64,000 nucleotides of DNA, taken from assembly GCA_950097015.1 (NCBI GenBank), contig CATNEN010000001.1, positions 17,550,501 to 17,614,500 on the forward strand, given 5' to 3'. Below are positions 1-10,758 of the stretch, one piece after another (the first letter of the stretch is position 1; each line of letters opens with the position of its first letter). Under the pieces are notes generated by a model. That model did not search any database and was not told the DNA's origin. It saw only the letters and a list, made by a program, of their open reading frames with translations. Origin of the DNA: Macrostomum hystrix. Taxonomy: Eukaryota > Platyhelminthes > Macrostomidae. The position numbers and the translations under genes were made by a program.

Positions 1-397
1 TATTAAATATTACTATCTATGTTGTCTTCCACACCAATCAAACACCTCTGCGCTGTAACATATTTTAGTTTTTTATCCCTTAATGTGATTGCGCTTTTTG
101 TTTCAAGTAAAATGTGCTTTTAGGGCTTAAGCAAATAGCTCTTTGTTAAGGAAACAACTCTTCGTATTCGTTAGATTTTTTAAAGTAAAAGTTTTAGGGC
201 TAAATTAGGATGTATTATAATTTGAATACTACCAAGCTAGAAAATCAAATTTTCCATTTTATACTACTAATTAGTAGAGTCAGAGCAGATTATGAAATAT
301 TACCCCTGGTTGCTTTGTTTAAGGAAAAAAGATAGCATGCTTTATTACGTGCTTTGCACAGGCCGAAATTCATAATTAATTTTCTTTTCAGCAAAAC

Positions 398-1066
398 ATG
401 TCTGCGAGAAGGAAGACCCGGGGGGCAATGGCCTGCGCCTCCACGAGGTGCCCCCCGGAGGACGCAAGTCCTACGAAATGCAGGCCATCAAACGGGCCCT
501 CCCAAAGCCCAGCAAAGCACAGCACAGCACAGCCCTATCTCCCTGCCCGGAGCCCGCTGCGGTCTTTGAATGCTGTGCTTCCGTGCTGGCCCTGCTTGGG
601 AAGGCGGGCATCATCTGATGCCCGGTGCCATGGGCCCTGGCCCGCGCACGCCCGAAGAAGAAGAAGAAGAAGGAAGACCCAAATTCCGATGGCCGAGTAT
701 TCGCGAATAATCGGCAGCGCCGTCCGCAGGGCTATTCATGATGTTATAGCCGCCATCGTAGACGGTTGCGGCGGCGTCTGCGAACTAATGTGGCTGGCCT
801 ATCAGGCGCTCCCAACGGCCGGGATCGATGAGATCATGCTGCTGTTGGCCGGTTACCATAACCGGCACGCGGCAATCCAAGCCACACCCGGCATTAACAT
901 CGTTGAGATGCAAGAAGGGGCCTATTATGTACTTCAGGGCCCGCCCACGCAGCAGCGAGTTCGGGACTTGCTGGCAGCTCAGGGCATCGAGCTACCAGAG
1001 CCCGCAGGTTGGTGGCAGCAGCTAGGCTCCAAATCAGGCTACGACAGCATGTCTGATTCCGAGTGA
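398..1066 (+). CDS. Array protein copy 1, with in-frame 87-codon insertion
   Basis: A 222-residue version of the array protein. It starts like the others, but after nine codons it reads through a 261-bp insertion (248-bp element plus a 13-bp duplicated target) before resuming the normal sequence. The inserted part is arginine/proline/alanine-rich and ends in an arginine run encoded by a GAA-type repeat. The insertion length is divisible by three, so the frame survives, but the inserted residues look like translated non-coding sequence. The C-terminal variable residue is Lys. The spacer base before the ATG differs from uninserted units in the same way as in copy 3, pointing to a common origin. 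Confidence 0.6.
   Translation: MSARRKTRGAMACASTRCPPEDASPTKCRPSNGPSQSPAKHSTAQPYLPARSPLRSLNAVLPCWPCLGRRASSDARCHGPWPAHARRRRRRRKTQIPMAEYSRIIGSAVRRAIHDVIAAIVDGCGGVCELMWLAYQALPTAGIDEIMLLLAGYHNRHAAIQATPGINIVEMQEGAYYVLQGPPTQQRVRDLLAAQGIELPEPAGWWQQLGSKSGYDSMSDSE
420..488 (+). ncRNA. HDV-like self-cleaving ribozyme (copy 1)
   Basis: All elements of the nested double pseudoknot can be placed by hand. P1 is GGGGGGC 420-426 with GCCCCCC 450-456. P2 is 428-436 with 480-488, 9 bp. P3 is 437-439 with 447-449 and has one G-U pair. L3 is UCCACGA (440-446). P1.1 is GG 457-458 with CC 441-442. P4 is AGGAC/GUCCU (459-463, 468-472) closed by a GCAA tetraloop. J4/2 is ACGAAA, with C474 in the position of the HDV catalytic cytosine. 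The predicted cleavage point, 5' of G420, is exactly the insertion boundary. Placement at the 5' end is known for R2-type and other retroelements. Activity is not tested. Confidence 0.88.
420..667 (+). mobile_element. SINE-like insertion with 5' HDV-like ribozyme, copy 1
   Basis: A GC-rich 248-bp insertion absent from eight sibling units. It is flanked by a 13-bp target duplication (407-419 and 668-680; part of this could be tail ambiguity). It begins with six G and ends in a (GAA)n tail, as expected for a non-autonomous retroposon copied by a LINE. The first 69 nt fold as an HDV-like ribozyme. Further in lies a perfect 8-bp stem (GGGCATCA/TGATGCCC). No tRNA-type A or B box was recognised. 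Confidence 0.8.
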
Positions 1067-1749
1067 GCTTCCCGAACACGGCTTCCCTAATTTTAAATCC
1101 CTACTTCAAAATCCCTAATTTCTTGCATTTCTTAATTTCTTGAAAAAAGACTTGCATTTTGTATTTTTTGCTGTATACTGTATTGCCGATTTGGCTCTTC
1201 TTCTGCTTCTTTTCTTGCCCCCGTGTTGTCAATCTCATCCTGCTAAGCACCTCCATATTATGCACACTTTCTTCCTATTGTATATATCACAGAAACAATT
1301 ACATTTTATCTTTTCTTGCTTATCATGTTGTATATAATCATTATGTTGTCAATTATTAAATATTACTATCTATGTTGTCTTCCACACCAATCAAACACCT
1401 CTGCGCTGTAACATATTTTAGTTTTTTTATCCCTTAATGTGATTGCGTTTTTTTTCAAGTAAAATGTGCTTTTAGGGCTTAAGCAAATAGCTCTTTGTTA
1501 AGGAAACAACTCTTCATATTCGTTAGATTTTTTAAAGTAAAAGTTTTAGGGCTAAATTAGGATGTATTATAATTTGAATACTACCAAGCTAGAAAATCAA
1601 ATTTTCCATTTTATACTACTAATTAGTAGAGTCAGAGCAGATTATGAAATATTACCCCTGGTTGCTTTGTTTAAGGAAAAAAGATAGCATGCTTTATTAC
1701 GTGCTTTGCACAGGCCGAAATTCATAATTAATTTTCTTTTCAGCAAACC

Positions 1750-2157
1750 ATGTCTGCGAGAAGGAAGACCCAAATTCCGATGGCCGAGTATTCGCGAATA
1801 ATCGGCAGCGCCGTCCGCAGGGCTATTCATGATGTTATAGCCGCCATCGTAGACGGTTGCGGCGGCGTCTGCGAACTAATGTGGCTGGCCTATCAGGCGC
1901 TCCCAACGGCCGGGATCGATGAGATCATGCTGCTGTTGGCCGGTTACCATAACCGGCACGCGGCAATCCAAGCCACACCCGGCATTAACATCGTTGAGAT
2001 GCAAGAAGGGGCCTATTATGTACTTCAGGGCCCGCCCACGCAGCAGCGAGTTCGGGACTTGCTGGCAGCTCAGGGCATCGAGCTACCAGAGCCCGCAGGT
2101 TGGTGGCAGCAGCTAGGCTCCGAATCAGGCTACGACAGCATGTCTGATTCCGAGTGA
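1750..2157 (+). CDS. Array protein, 135 aa, unknown function (copy 2)
   Basis: Reference form of the array protein; I do not recognise the family. It has a short basic start (SARRKT), a helical hydrophobic middle with Cys-Gly-Gly-Val-Cys near residue 42, a second hydrophobic patch (IMLLLAGY), a Gln/Arg-rich segment, a WW pair near residue 116 and an acidic Ser/Asp/Glu tail (SDSE) before TGA. There is no signal peptide or clear membrane span. A consensus 3' splice site (TTTCTTTTCAG) ends 6 nt before the ATG in every unit, so this is probably a coding exon behind a 5' UTR intron. The ORF is much richer in GC than its spacer. The variable residue after GS is Glu here. Confidence 0.75.
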   Translation: MSARRKTQIPMAEYSRIIGSAVRRAIHDVIAAIVDGCGGVCELMWLAYQALPTAGIDEIMLLLAGYHNRHAAIQATPGINIVEMQEGAYYVLQGPPTQQRVRDLLAAQGIELPEPAGWWQQLGSESGYDSMSDSE

Positions 2158-2843
2158 GCTTCCCGAACACGGCTTCCCTAATTTTAAATCCCTACTTCAA
2201 AATCCCTAATTTCTTGCATTTCTTAATTTCTTGAAAAAAGACTTGCATTTTGTATTTTTTTGCTGTATACTGTATTGCCGATTTGGCTCTTCTTCTGCTT
2301 CTTTTCTTGCCCCCGTGTTGTCAATCTCATCCTGCTAAGCACCTCCATATTATGCACACTTTCTTCCTATTGTATATATCACAGAAACAATTACATTTTA
2401 CCTTTTCTTGCTTATCATGTTGTATATAATCATTATGTTGTCAATTATTAAATATTACTATCTATGTTGTCTTCCACACCAATCAAACACCTCTGCGCTG
2501 TAACATATTTTAGTTTTTTTATCCCTTAATGTGATTGCGTTTTTTTTCTCAAGTAAAATGTGCTTTTAGGGCTTAAGCAAATAGCTCTTTGTTAAGGAAA
2601 CAACTCTTCATATTCGTTAGATTTTTTAAAGTAAAAGTTTTAGGGCTAAATTAGGATGTATTATAATTTGAATACTACCAAGCTAGAAAATCAAATTTTC
2701 CATTTTATACTACTAATTAGTAGAGTCAGAGCAGATTATGAAATATTACCCCTGGTTGCTTTGTTTAAGGAAAAAAGATAGCATGCTTTATTACGTGCTT
2801 TGCACAGGCCGAAATTCATAATTAATTTTCTTTTCAGCAAAAC

Positions 2844-3512
2844 ATGTCTGCGAGAAGGAAGACCCGGGGGGCAATGGCCTGCGCCTCCACGAGGTGCCCC
2901 CCGGAGGACGCAAGTCCTACGAAATGCAGGCCATCAAACGGGCCCTCCCAAAGCCCAGCAAAGCACAGCACAGCACAGCCCTATCTCCCTGCCCGGAGCC
3001 CGCTGCGGTCTTTGAATGCTGTGCTTCCGTGCTGGCCCTGCTTGGGAAGGCGGGCATCATCTGATGCCCGGTGCCATGGGCCCTGGCCCGCGCACGCCCG
3101 AAGAAGAAGAAGAAGAAGGAAGACCCAAATTCCGATGGCCGAGTATTCGCGAATAATCGGCAGCGCCGTCCGCAGGGCTATTCATGATGTTATAGCCGCC
3201 ATCGTAGACGGTTGCGGCGGCGTCTGCGAACTAATGTGGCTGGCCTATCAGGCGCTCCCAACGGCCGGGATCGATGAGATCATGCTGCTGTTGGCCGGTT
3301 ACCATAACCGGCACGCGGCAATCCAAGCCACACCCGGCATTAACATCGTTGAGATGCAAGAAGGGGCCTATTATGTACTTCAGGGCCCGCCCACGCAGCA
3401 GCGAGTTCGGGACTTGCTGGCAGCTCAGGGCATCGAGCTACCAGAGCCCGCAGGTTGGTGGCAGCAGCTAGGCTCCGAATCAGGCTACGACAGCATGTCT
3501 GATTCCGAGTGA
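2844..3512 (+). CDS. Array protein copy 3, with the same in-frame insertion
   Basis: 222 residues. It carries the same 261-bp insertion at the same codon as copy 1, with identical target duplications, but the C-terminal variable residue is Glu rather than Lys. Copies 1 and 3 are separated by an uninserted unit, so a single insertion was multiplied by array turnover. The downstream spacer has a private change (CCGTACTTC instead of CCCTACTTC near 3,546). Confidence 0.6.
   Translation: MSARRKTRGAMACASTRCPPEDASPTKCRPSNGPSQSPAKHSTAQPYLPARSPLRSLNAVLPCWPCLGRRASSDARCHGPWPAHARRRRRRRKTQIPMAEYSRIIGSAVRRAIHDVIAAIVDGCGGVCELMWLAYQALPTAGIDEIMLLLAGYHNRHAAIQATPGINIVEMQEGAYYVLQGPPTQQRVRDLLAAQGIELPEPAGWWQQLGSESGYDSMSDSE
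2866..2934 (+). ncRNA. HDV-like self-cleaving ribozyme (copy 2)
   Basis: Same sequence and fold as 420-488, with predicted cleavage 5' of G2866. Being identical to copy 1, it adds no covariation support. Confidence 0.86.
2866..3113 (+). mobile_element. SINE-like insertion with 5' HDV-like ribozyme, copy 2
   Basis: Same insertion as at 420-667, shifted by 2,446 bp. Target duplications lie at 2853-2865 and 3114-3126. Identity of position and flanks shows duplication of a loaded unit, not a second transposition event. Confidence 0.8.
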
Positions 3513-4198
3513 GCTTCCCGAACACGGCTTCCCTAATTTTAAATCCGTACTTCAAAATCCCTAATTTCTTGCATTTCTTAATTTCTTGAAAAAAGACTTG
3601 CATTTTGTATTTTTTTGCTGTATACTGTATTGCCGATTTGGCTCTTCTTCTGCTTCTTTTCTTGCCCCCGTGTTGTCAATCTCATCATGCTAAGCACCTC
3701 AATATTATGCACACTTTCTTCCTATTGTATATATCACAGAAACAATTACATTTTATCTTTTCTTGTTTATCATGTTGTATATAATCATTATGTTGTAAAT
3801 TATTAAATATTACTATCTATGTTGTCTTCCACACCAATCAAACACCTCTGCGCTGTAACATATTTTAGTTTTTTAATCCCTTAATGTGATTGCGTTTTTT
3901 GTTTTAAGTAAAATGTGCTTTTAGGGCTTAAGCAAATAGCTCTTTGTTAAGGAAACAACTTCATATTTGTTAGATTTTTTAAAGTAAAAGTTTTAGGGCT
4001 AAATTAGGATGTATTATAATTTGAATACTACCAAGCTAGAAAATCAAATTTTCCATTTTATACTACTAATTAGTAGAGTCATAGAGCAGATTATGAAATA
4101 TTACCCCTGGTTGCTTTGTTTAAGGAAAAAAGATAGCATGCTTTATTACGTGCTTTGCACAGGCCGAAATTCATAATTAATTTTCTTTTCAGCAAACC

Positions 4199-4606
4199 AT
4201 GTCTGCGAGAAGGAAGACCCAAATTCCGATGGCCGAGTATTCGCGAATAATCGGCAGCGCCGTCCGCAGGGCTATTCATGATGTTATAGCCGCCATCGTA
4301 GACGGTTGCGGCGGCGTCTGCGAACTAATGTGGCTGGCCTATCAGGCGCTCCCAACGGCCGGGATCGATGAGATCATGCTGCTGTTGGCCGGTTACCATA
4401 ACCGGCACGCGGCAATCCAAGCCACACCCGGCATTAACATCGTTGAGATGCAAGAAGGGGCCTATTATGTACTTCAGGGCCCGCCCACGCAGCAGCGAGT
4501 TCGGGACTTGCTGGCAGCTCAGGGCATCGAGCTACCAGAGCCCGCAGGTTGGTGGCAGCAGCTAGGCTCCGAATCAGGCTACGACAGCATGTCTGATTCC
4601 GAGTGA
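4199..4606 (+). CDS. Array protein, 135 aa (copy 4)
   Basis: Identical in protein to copy 2 (Glu variant), without insertion, and with the 3' splice site just upstream. The upstream spacer has the shortened AACTTCATATTTG variant shared only with copy 9. Confidence 0.75.
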   Translation: MSARRKTQIPMAEYSRIIGSAVRRAIHDVIAAIVDGCGGVCELMWLAYQALPTAGIDEIMLLLAGYHNRHAAIQATPGINIVEMQEGAYYVLQGPPTQQRVRDLLAAQGIELPEPAGWWQQLGSESGYDSMSDSE

Positions 4607-5290
4607 GCTTCCCGAACACGGCTTCCCTAATTTTAAATCCCTACTTCAAAATCCCTAATTTCTTGCATTTCTTAATTTCTTGAAAAAAGACTTGCATTTT
4701 GTATTTTTTTGCTGTATACTGTATTGCCGATTTGGCTCTTCTTCTGCTTCTTTTCTTGCCCCCGTGTTGTCAATCTCATCCTGCTAAGCACCTCCATATT
4801 ATGCACACTTTCTTCCTATTGTATATATCACAGAAACAATTACATTTTATCTTTTCTTGCTTATCATGTTGTATATAATCATTATGTTGTCAATTATTAA
4901 ATATTACTATCTATGTTGTCTTCCACACCAATCAAACACCTCTGCGCTGTAACATATTTTAGTTTTTTATCCCTTAATGTGATTGCGTTTTTTTTTCAAG
5001 TAAAATGTGCTTTTAGGGCTTAAGCAAATAGCTCTTTGTTAAGGAAACAACTCTTCGTATTCGTTAGATTTTTTAAAGTAAAAGTTTTAGGGCTAAATTA
5101 GGATGTATTATAATTTGAATACTACCAAGCTAGAAAATCAAATTTTCCATTTTATACTACTAATTAGTAGAGTCAGAGCAGATTATGAAATATTACCCCT
5201 GGTTGCTTTGTTTAAGGAAAAAAGATAGCATGCTTTATTACGTGCTTTGCACAGGCCGAAATTCATAATTAATTTTCTTTTCAGCAAACC

Positions 5291-5698
5291 ATGTCTGCGA
5301 GAAGGAAGACCCAAATTCCGATGGCCGAGTATTCGCGAATAATCGGCAGCGCCGTCCGCAGGGCTATTCATGATGTTATAGCCGCCATCGTAGACGGTTG
5401 CGGCGGCGTCTGCGAACTAATGTGGCTGGCCTATCAGGCGCTCCCAACGGCCGGGATCGATGAGATCATGCTGCTGTTGGCCGGTTACCATAACCGGCAC
5501 GCGGCAATCCAAGCCACACCCGGCATTAACATCGTTGAGATGCAAGAAGGGGCCTATTATGTACTTCAGGGCCCGCCCACGCAGCAGCGAGTTCGGGACT
5601 TGCTGGCAGCTCAGGGCATCGAGCTACCAGAGCCCGCAGGTTGGTGGCAGCAGCTAGGCTCCAAATCAGGCTACGACAGCATGTCTGATTCCGAGTGA
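5291..5698 (+). CDS. Array protein, 135 aa (copy 5)
   Basis: Lys variant of the array protein, otherwise the same as copy 2. The splice acceptor TTTCTTTTCAG lies immediately upstream and the stop is TGA. Confidence 0.75.
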   Translation: MSARRKTQIPMAEYSRIIGSAVRRAIHDVIAAIVDGCGGVCELMWLAYQALPTAGIDEIMLLLAGYHNRHAAIQATPGINIVEMQEGAYYVLQGPPTQQRVRDLLAAQGIELPEPAGWWQQLGSKSGYDSMSDSE

Positions 5699-6383
5699 GC
5701 TTCCCGAACACGGCTTCCCTAATTTTAAATCCCTACTTCAAAATCCCTAATTTCTTGCATTTCTTAATTTCTTGAAAAAAGACTTGCATTTTGTATTTTT
5801 TTGCTGTATACTGTATTGCCGATTTGGCTCTTCTTCTGCTTCTTTTCTTGCCCCCGTGTTGTCAATCTCATCCTGCTAAGCACCTCCATATTATGCACAC
5901 TTTCTTCCTATTGTATATATCACAGAAACAATTACATTTTATCTTTTCTTGCTTATCATGTTGTATATAATCATTATGTTGTCAATTATTAAATATTACT
6001 ATCTATGTTGTCTTCCACACCAATCAAACACCTCTGCGCTGTAACATATTTTAGTTTTTTATCCCTTAATGTGATTGCGTTTTTTGTTTCAAGTAAAATG
6101 TGCTTTTAGGGCTTAAGCAAATAGCTCTTTGTTAAGGAAACAACTCTTCATATTCGTTAGATTTTTTAAAGTAAAAGTTTTAGGGCTAAATTAGGATGTA
6201 TTATAATTTGAATACTACCAAGCTAGAAAATCAAATTTTCCATTTTATACTACTAATTAGTAGAGTCAGAGCAGATTGTGAAATATTACCCCTGGTTGCT
6301 TTGTTTAAGGAAAAAAGATAGCATGCTTTATTACGTGCTTTGCACAGGCCGAAATTCATAATTAATTTTCTTTTCAGCAAACC

Positions 6384-6791
6384 ATGTCTGCGAGAAGGAA
6401 GACCCAAATTCCGATGGCCGAGTATTCGCGAATAATCGGCAGCGCCGTCCGCAGGGCTATTCATGATGTTATAGCCGCCATCGTAGACGGTTGCGGCGGC
6501 GTCTGCGAACTAATGTGGCTGGCCTATCAGGCGCTCCCAACGGCCGGGATCGATGAGATCATGCTGCTGTTGGCCGGTTACCATAACCGGCACGCGGCAA
6601 TCCAAGCCACACCCGGCATTAACATCGTTGAGATGCAAGAAGGGGCCTATTATGTACTTCAGGGCCCGCCCACGCAGCAGCGAGTTCGGGACTTGCTGGC
6701 AGCTCAGGGCATCGAGCTACCAGAGCCCGCAGGTTGGTGGCAGCAGCTAGGCTCCGAATCAGGCTACGACAGCATGTCTGATTCCGAGTGA
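6384..6791 (+). CDS. Array protein, 135 aa (copy 6)
   Basis: Glu variant. The upstream spacer carries GATTGTGAAAT where other units have GATTATGAAAT, a change shared only with copy 10. This marks the two as members of a longer repeated block. Confidence 0.75.
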   Translation: MSARRKTQIPMAEYSRIIGSAVRRAIHDVIAAIVDGCGGVCELMWLAYQALPTAGIDEIMLLLAGYHNRHAAIQATPGINIVEMQEGAYYVLQGPPTQQRVRDLLAAQGIELPEPAGWWQQLGSESGYDSMSDSE

Positions 6792-7477
6792 GCTTCCCGA
6801 ACACGGCTTCCCTAATTTTAAATCCCTACTTCAAAATCCCTAATTTCTTGCATTTCTTAATTTCTTGAAAAAAGACTTGCATTTTGTATTTTTTTGCTGT
6901 ATACTGTATTGCCGATTTGGCTCTTCTTCTGCTTCTTTTCTTGCCCCCGTGTTGTCAATCTCATCATGCTAAGCACCTCAATATTATGCACACTTTCTTC
7001 CTATTGTATATATCACAGAAACAATTACATTTTATCTTTTCTTGTTTATCATGTTGTATATAATCATTATGTTGTCAATTATTAAATATTACTATCTATG
7101 TTGTCTTCCACACCAATCAAACACCTCTGTGCTGTAACATATTTTAGTTTTTTATCCCTTAATGTGATTGCGTTTTTTGTTTCAAGTAAAATGTGCTTTT
7201 AGGGCTTAAGCAAATAGCTCTTTGTTAACGAACAACTCTTCATATACGTTTGATTTTTTTAAAGTAATAGTTTTAGGGCTAAATTAGGATGTATTATAAT
7301 TTGAATACTACCAAGCTAGAAAATCAAATTTTCCATTTTATACTACTAATTAGTAGAGTCATAGAGCAGATTATGAAATATTACCACTGGTTGCTTTGTT
7401 TAAGGAAATAGATAGCATGCTTTATTACGTGCTTTGCACAGGCCTAAATTCATAATTAATTTTCTTTTCAGCAAACC

Positions 7478-7885
7478 ATGTCTGCGAGAAGGAAGACCCA
7501 AATTCCGATGGCCGAGTATTCGCGAATAATCGGCAGCGCCGTCCGCAGGGCTATTCATGATGTTATAGCCGCCATCGTAGACGGTTGCGGCGGCGTCTGC
7601 GAACTAATGTGGCTGGCCTATCAGGCGCTCCCAACGGCCGGGATCGATGAGATCATGCTGCTGTTGGCCGGTTACCATAACCGGCACGCGGCAATCCAAG
7701 CCACACCCGGCATTAACATCGTTGAGATGCAAGAAGGGGCCTATTATGTACTTCAGGGCCCGCCCACGCAGCAGCGAGTTCGGGACTTGCTGGCAGCTCA
7801 GGGCATCGAGCTACCAGAGCCCGCAGGTTGGTGGCAGCAGCTAGGCTCCAAATCAGGCTACGACAGCATGTCTGATTCCGAGTGA
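7478..7885 (+). CDS. Array protein, 135 aa (copy 7)
   Basis: Lys variant. The upstream spacer belongs to the divergent type (AACGAACAACTC, GTAATAG, GGAAATAG), shared with copy 8 and largely with the truncated copy 11. Confidence 0.75.
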   Translation: MSARRKTQIPMAEYSRIIGSAVRRAIHDVIAAIVDGCGGVCELMWLAYQALPTAGIDEIMLLLAGYHNRHAAIQATPGINIVEMQEGAYYVLQGPPTQQRVRDLLAAQGIELPEPAGWWQQLGSKSGYDSMSDSE

Positions 7886-8573
7886 GCTTCCCGAACACGG
7901 CTTCCCTAATTTTAAATCCCTACTTCAAAATCCCTAATTTCTTGCATTTCTTAATTTCTTGAAAAAAGACTTGCATTTTGTATTTTTTTTGCTGTATACT
8001 GTATTGCCGATTTGGCTCTTCTTCTGCTTCTTTTCTTGCCCCCGTGTTGTCAATCTCATCCTGCTAAGCACCTCCATATTATGCACACTTTCTTCCTATT
8101 GTATATATCACAGAAACAATTACATTTTATCTTGTCTTGCTTATCATGTTGTATATAATCATTATGTTGTCAATTATTAAATATTACTATCTATGTTGTC
8201 TTCCACACCAATCAAACACCTCTGCGCTGTAACATATTTTAGTTTTTTAATCCCTTAATGTGATTGCGTTTTTTGTTTTAAGTAAAATGTGCTTTTAGGG
8301 CTTAAGCAAATAGCTCTTTGTTAACGAACAACTCTTCATATACGTTTGATTTTTTTAAAGTAATAGTTTTAGGGCTAAATTAGGATGTATTATAATTTGA
8401 ATACTACCAAGCTAGAAAATCAAATTTTCCATTTTATACTACTAATTAGTAGAGTCATAGAGCAGATTATGAAATATTACCACTGGTTGCTTTGTTTAAG
8501 GAAATAGATAGCATGCTTTATTACGTGCTTTGCACAGGCCTAAATTCATAATTAATTTTCTTTTCAGCAAACC

Positions 8574-8981
8574 ATGTCTGCGAGAAGGAAGACCCAAATT
8601 CCGATGGCCGAGTATTCGCGAATAATCGGCAGCGCCGTCCGCAGGGCTATTCATGATGTTATAGCCGCCATCGTAGACGGTTGCGGCGGCGTCTGCGAAC
8701 TAATGTGGCTGGCCTATCAGGCGCTCCCAACGGCCGGGATCGATGAGATCATGCTGCTGTTGGCCGGTTACCATAACCGGCACGCGGCAATCCAAGCCAC
8801 ACCCGGCATTAACATCGTTGAGATGCAAGAAGGGGCCTATTATGTACTTCAGGGCCCGCCCACGCAGCAGCGAGTTCGGGACTTGCTGGCAGCTCAGGGC
8901 ATCGAGCTACCAGAGCCCGCAGGTTGGTGGCAGCAGCTAGGCTCCAAATCAGGCTACGACAGCATGTCTGATTCCGAGTGA
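8574..8981 (+). CDS. Array protein, 135 aa (copy 8)
   Basis: Lys variant, with the same divergent spacer type upstream as copy 7. Copies 7, 8 and 9 all share Lys, so they probably arose by local duplication. Confidence 0.75.
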   Translation: MSARRKTQIPMAEYSRIIGSAVRRAIHDVIAAIVDGCGGVCELMWLAYQALPTAGIDEIMLLLAGYHNRHAAIQATPGINIVEMQEGAYYVLQGPPTQQRVRDLLAAQGIELPEPAGWWQQLGSKSGYDSMSDSE

Positions 8982-9667
8982 GCTTCCCGAACACGGCTTC
9001 CCTAATTTTAAATCCCTACTTCAAAATCCCTAATTTCTTGCATTTCTTAATTTCTTGAAAAAAGACTTGCATTTTGTATTTTTTTGCTGTATACTGTATT
9101 GCCGATTTGGCTCTTCTTCTGCTTCTTTTCTTGCCCCCGTGTTGTCAATCTCATCCTGCTAAGCACCTCCATATTATGCACACTTTCTTCCTATTGTATA
9201 TATCACAGAAACAATTACATTTTATCTTGTCTTGCTTATCATGTTGTATATAATCATTATGTTGTCAATTATTAAATATTACTATCTATGTTGTCTTCCA
9301 CACCAATCAAACACCTCTGCGCTGTAACATATTTTAGTTTTTTAATCCCTTAATGTGATTGCGTTTTTTGTTTTAAGTAAAATGTGCTTTTAGGGCTTAA
9401 GCAAATAGCTCTTTGTTAAGGAAACAACTTCATATTTGTTAGATTTTTTAAAGTAAAAGTTTTAGGGCTAAATTAGGATGTATTATAATTTGAATACTAC
9501 CAAGCTAGAAAATCAAATTTTCCATTTTATACTACTAATTAGTAGAGTCATAGAGCAGATTATGAAATATTACCCCTGGTTGCTTTGTTTAAGGAAAAAA
9601 GATAGCATGCTTTATTACGTGCTTTGCACAGGCCGAAATTCATAATTAATTTTCTTTTCAGCAAACC

Positions 9668-10075
9668 ATGTCTGCGAGAAGGAAGACCCAAATTCCGATG
9701 GCCGAGTATTCGCGAATAATCGGCAGCGCCGTCCGCAGGGCTATTCATGATGTTATAGCCGCCATCGTAGACGGTTGCGGCGGCGTCTGCGAACTAATGT
9801 GGCTGGCCTATCAGGCGCTCCCAACGGCCGGGATCGATGAGATCATGCTGCTGTTGGCCGGTTACCATAACCGGCACGCGGCAATCCAAGCCACACCCGG
9901 CATTAACATCGTTGAGATGCAAGAAGGGGCCTATTATGTACTTCAGGGCCCGCCCACGCAGCAGCGCGTTCGGGACTTGCTGGCAGCTCAGGGCATCGAG
10001 CTACCAGAGCCCGCAGGTTGGTGGCAGCAGCTAGGCTCCAAATCAGGCTACGACAGCATGTCTGATTCCGAGTGA
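9668..10075 (+). CDS. Array protein, 135 aa (copy 9)
   Basis: Lys variant. It carries one silent change (CGA to CGC in the QQRVRD segment, near 9,966), the only synonymous difference I noticed in the array ORFs. The upstream spacer is of the copy-4 type. Confidence 0.75.
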   Translation: MSARRKTQIPMAEYSRIIGSAVRRAIHDVIAAIVDGCGGVCELMWLAYQALPTAGIDEIMLLLAGYHNRHAAIQATPGINIVEMQEGAYYVLQGPPTQQRVRDLLAAQGIELPEPAGWWQQLGSKSGYDSMSDSE

Positions 10076-10758
10076 GCTTCCCGAACACGGCTTCCCTAAT
10101 TTTAAATCCCTACTTCAAAATCCCTAATTTCTTGCATTTCTTAATTTCTTGAAAAAAGACGCATTTTGTATTTTTTTGCTGTATACTGTATTGCCGATTT
10201 GGCTCTTCTTCTGCTTCTTTTCTTGCCCCCGTGTTGTCAATCTCATCCTGCTAAGCACCTCAATATTATGCACACTTTCTTCCTATTGTATATATCACAG
10301 AAACAATTACATTTTATCTTTTCTTGTTTATCATGTTGTATATAATCATTATGTTGTCAATTATTAAATATTACTATCTATGTTGTCTTCCACACCAATC
10401 AAACACCTCTGCGCTGTAACATATTTTAGTTTTTTATCCCTTAATGTGATTGCGTTTTTTGTTTCAAGTAAAATGTGCTTTTAGGGCTTAAGCAAATAGC
10501 TCTTTGTTAAGGAAACAACTCTTCATATTCGTTAGATTTTTTAAAGTAAAAGTTTTAGGGCTAAATTAGGATGTATTATAATTTGAATACTACCAAGCTA
10601 GAAAATCAAAGTTTCCATTTTATACTACTAATTAGTAGAGTCAGAGCAGATTGTGAAATATTACCCCTGGTTGCTTTGTTTAAGGAAAAAAGATAGCATG
10701 CTTTATTACGTGCTTTGCACAGGCCGAAATTCATAATTAATTTTCTTTTCAGCAAACC

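Noticed and set aside
894-1079. Minus-strand and +2 frame ORFs repeated in each array unit (61-65 codons)
   Set aside because: Shadows of the 135-codon frame; they merely repeat with it and end at the same unit borders.
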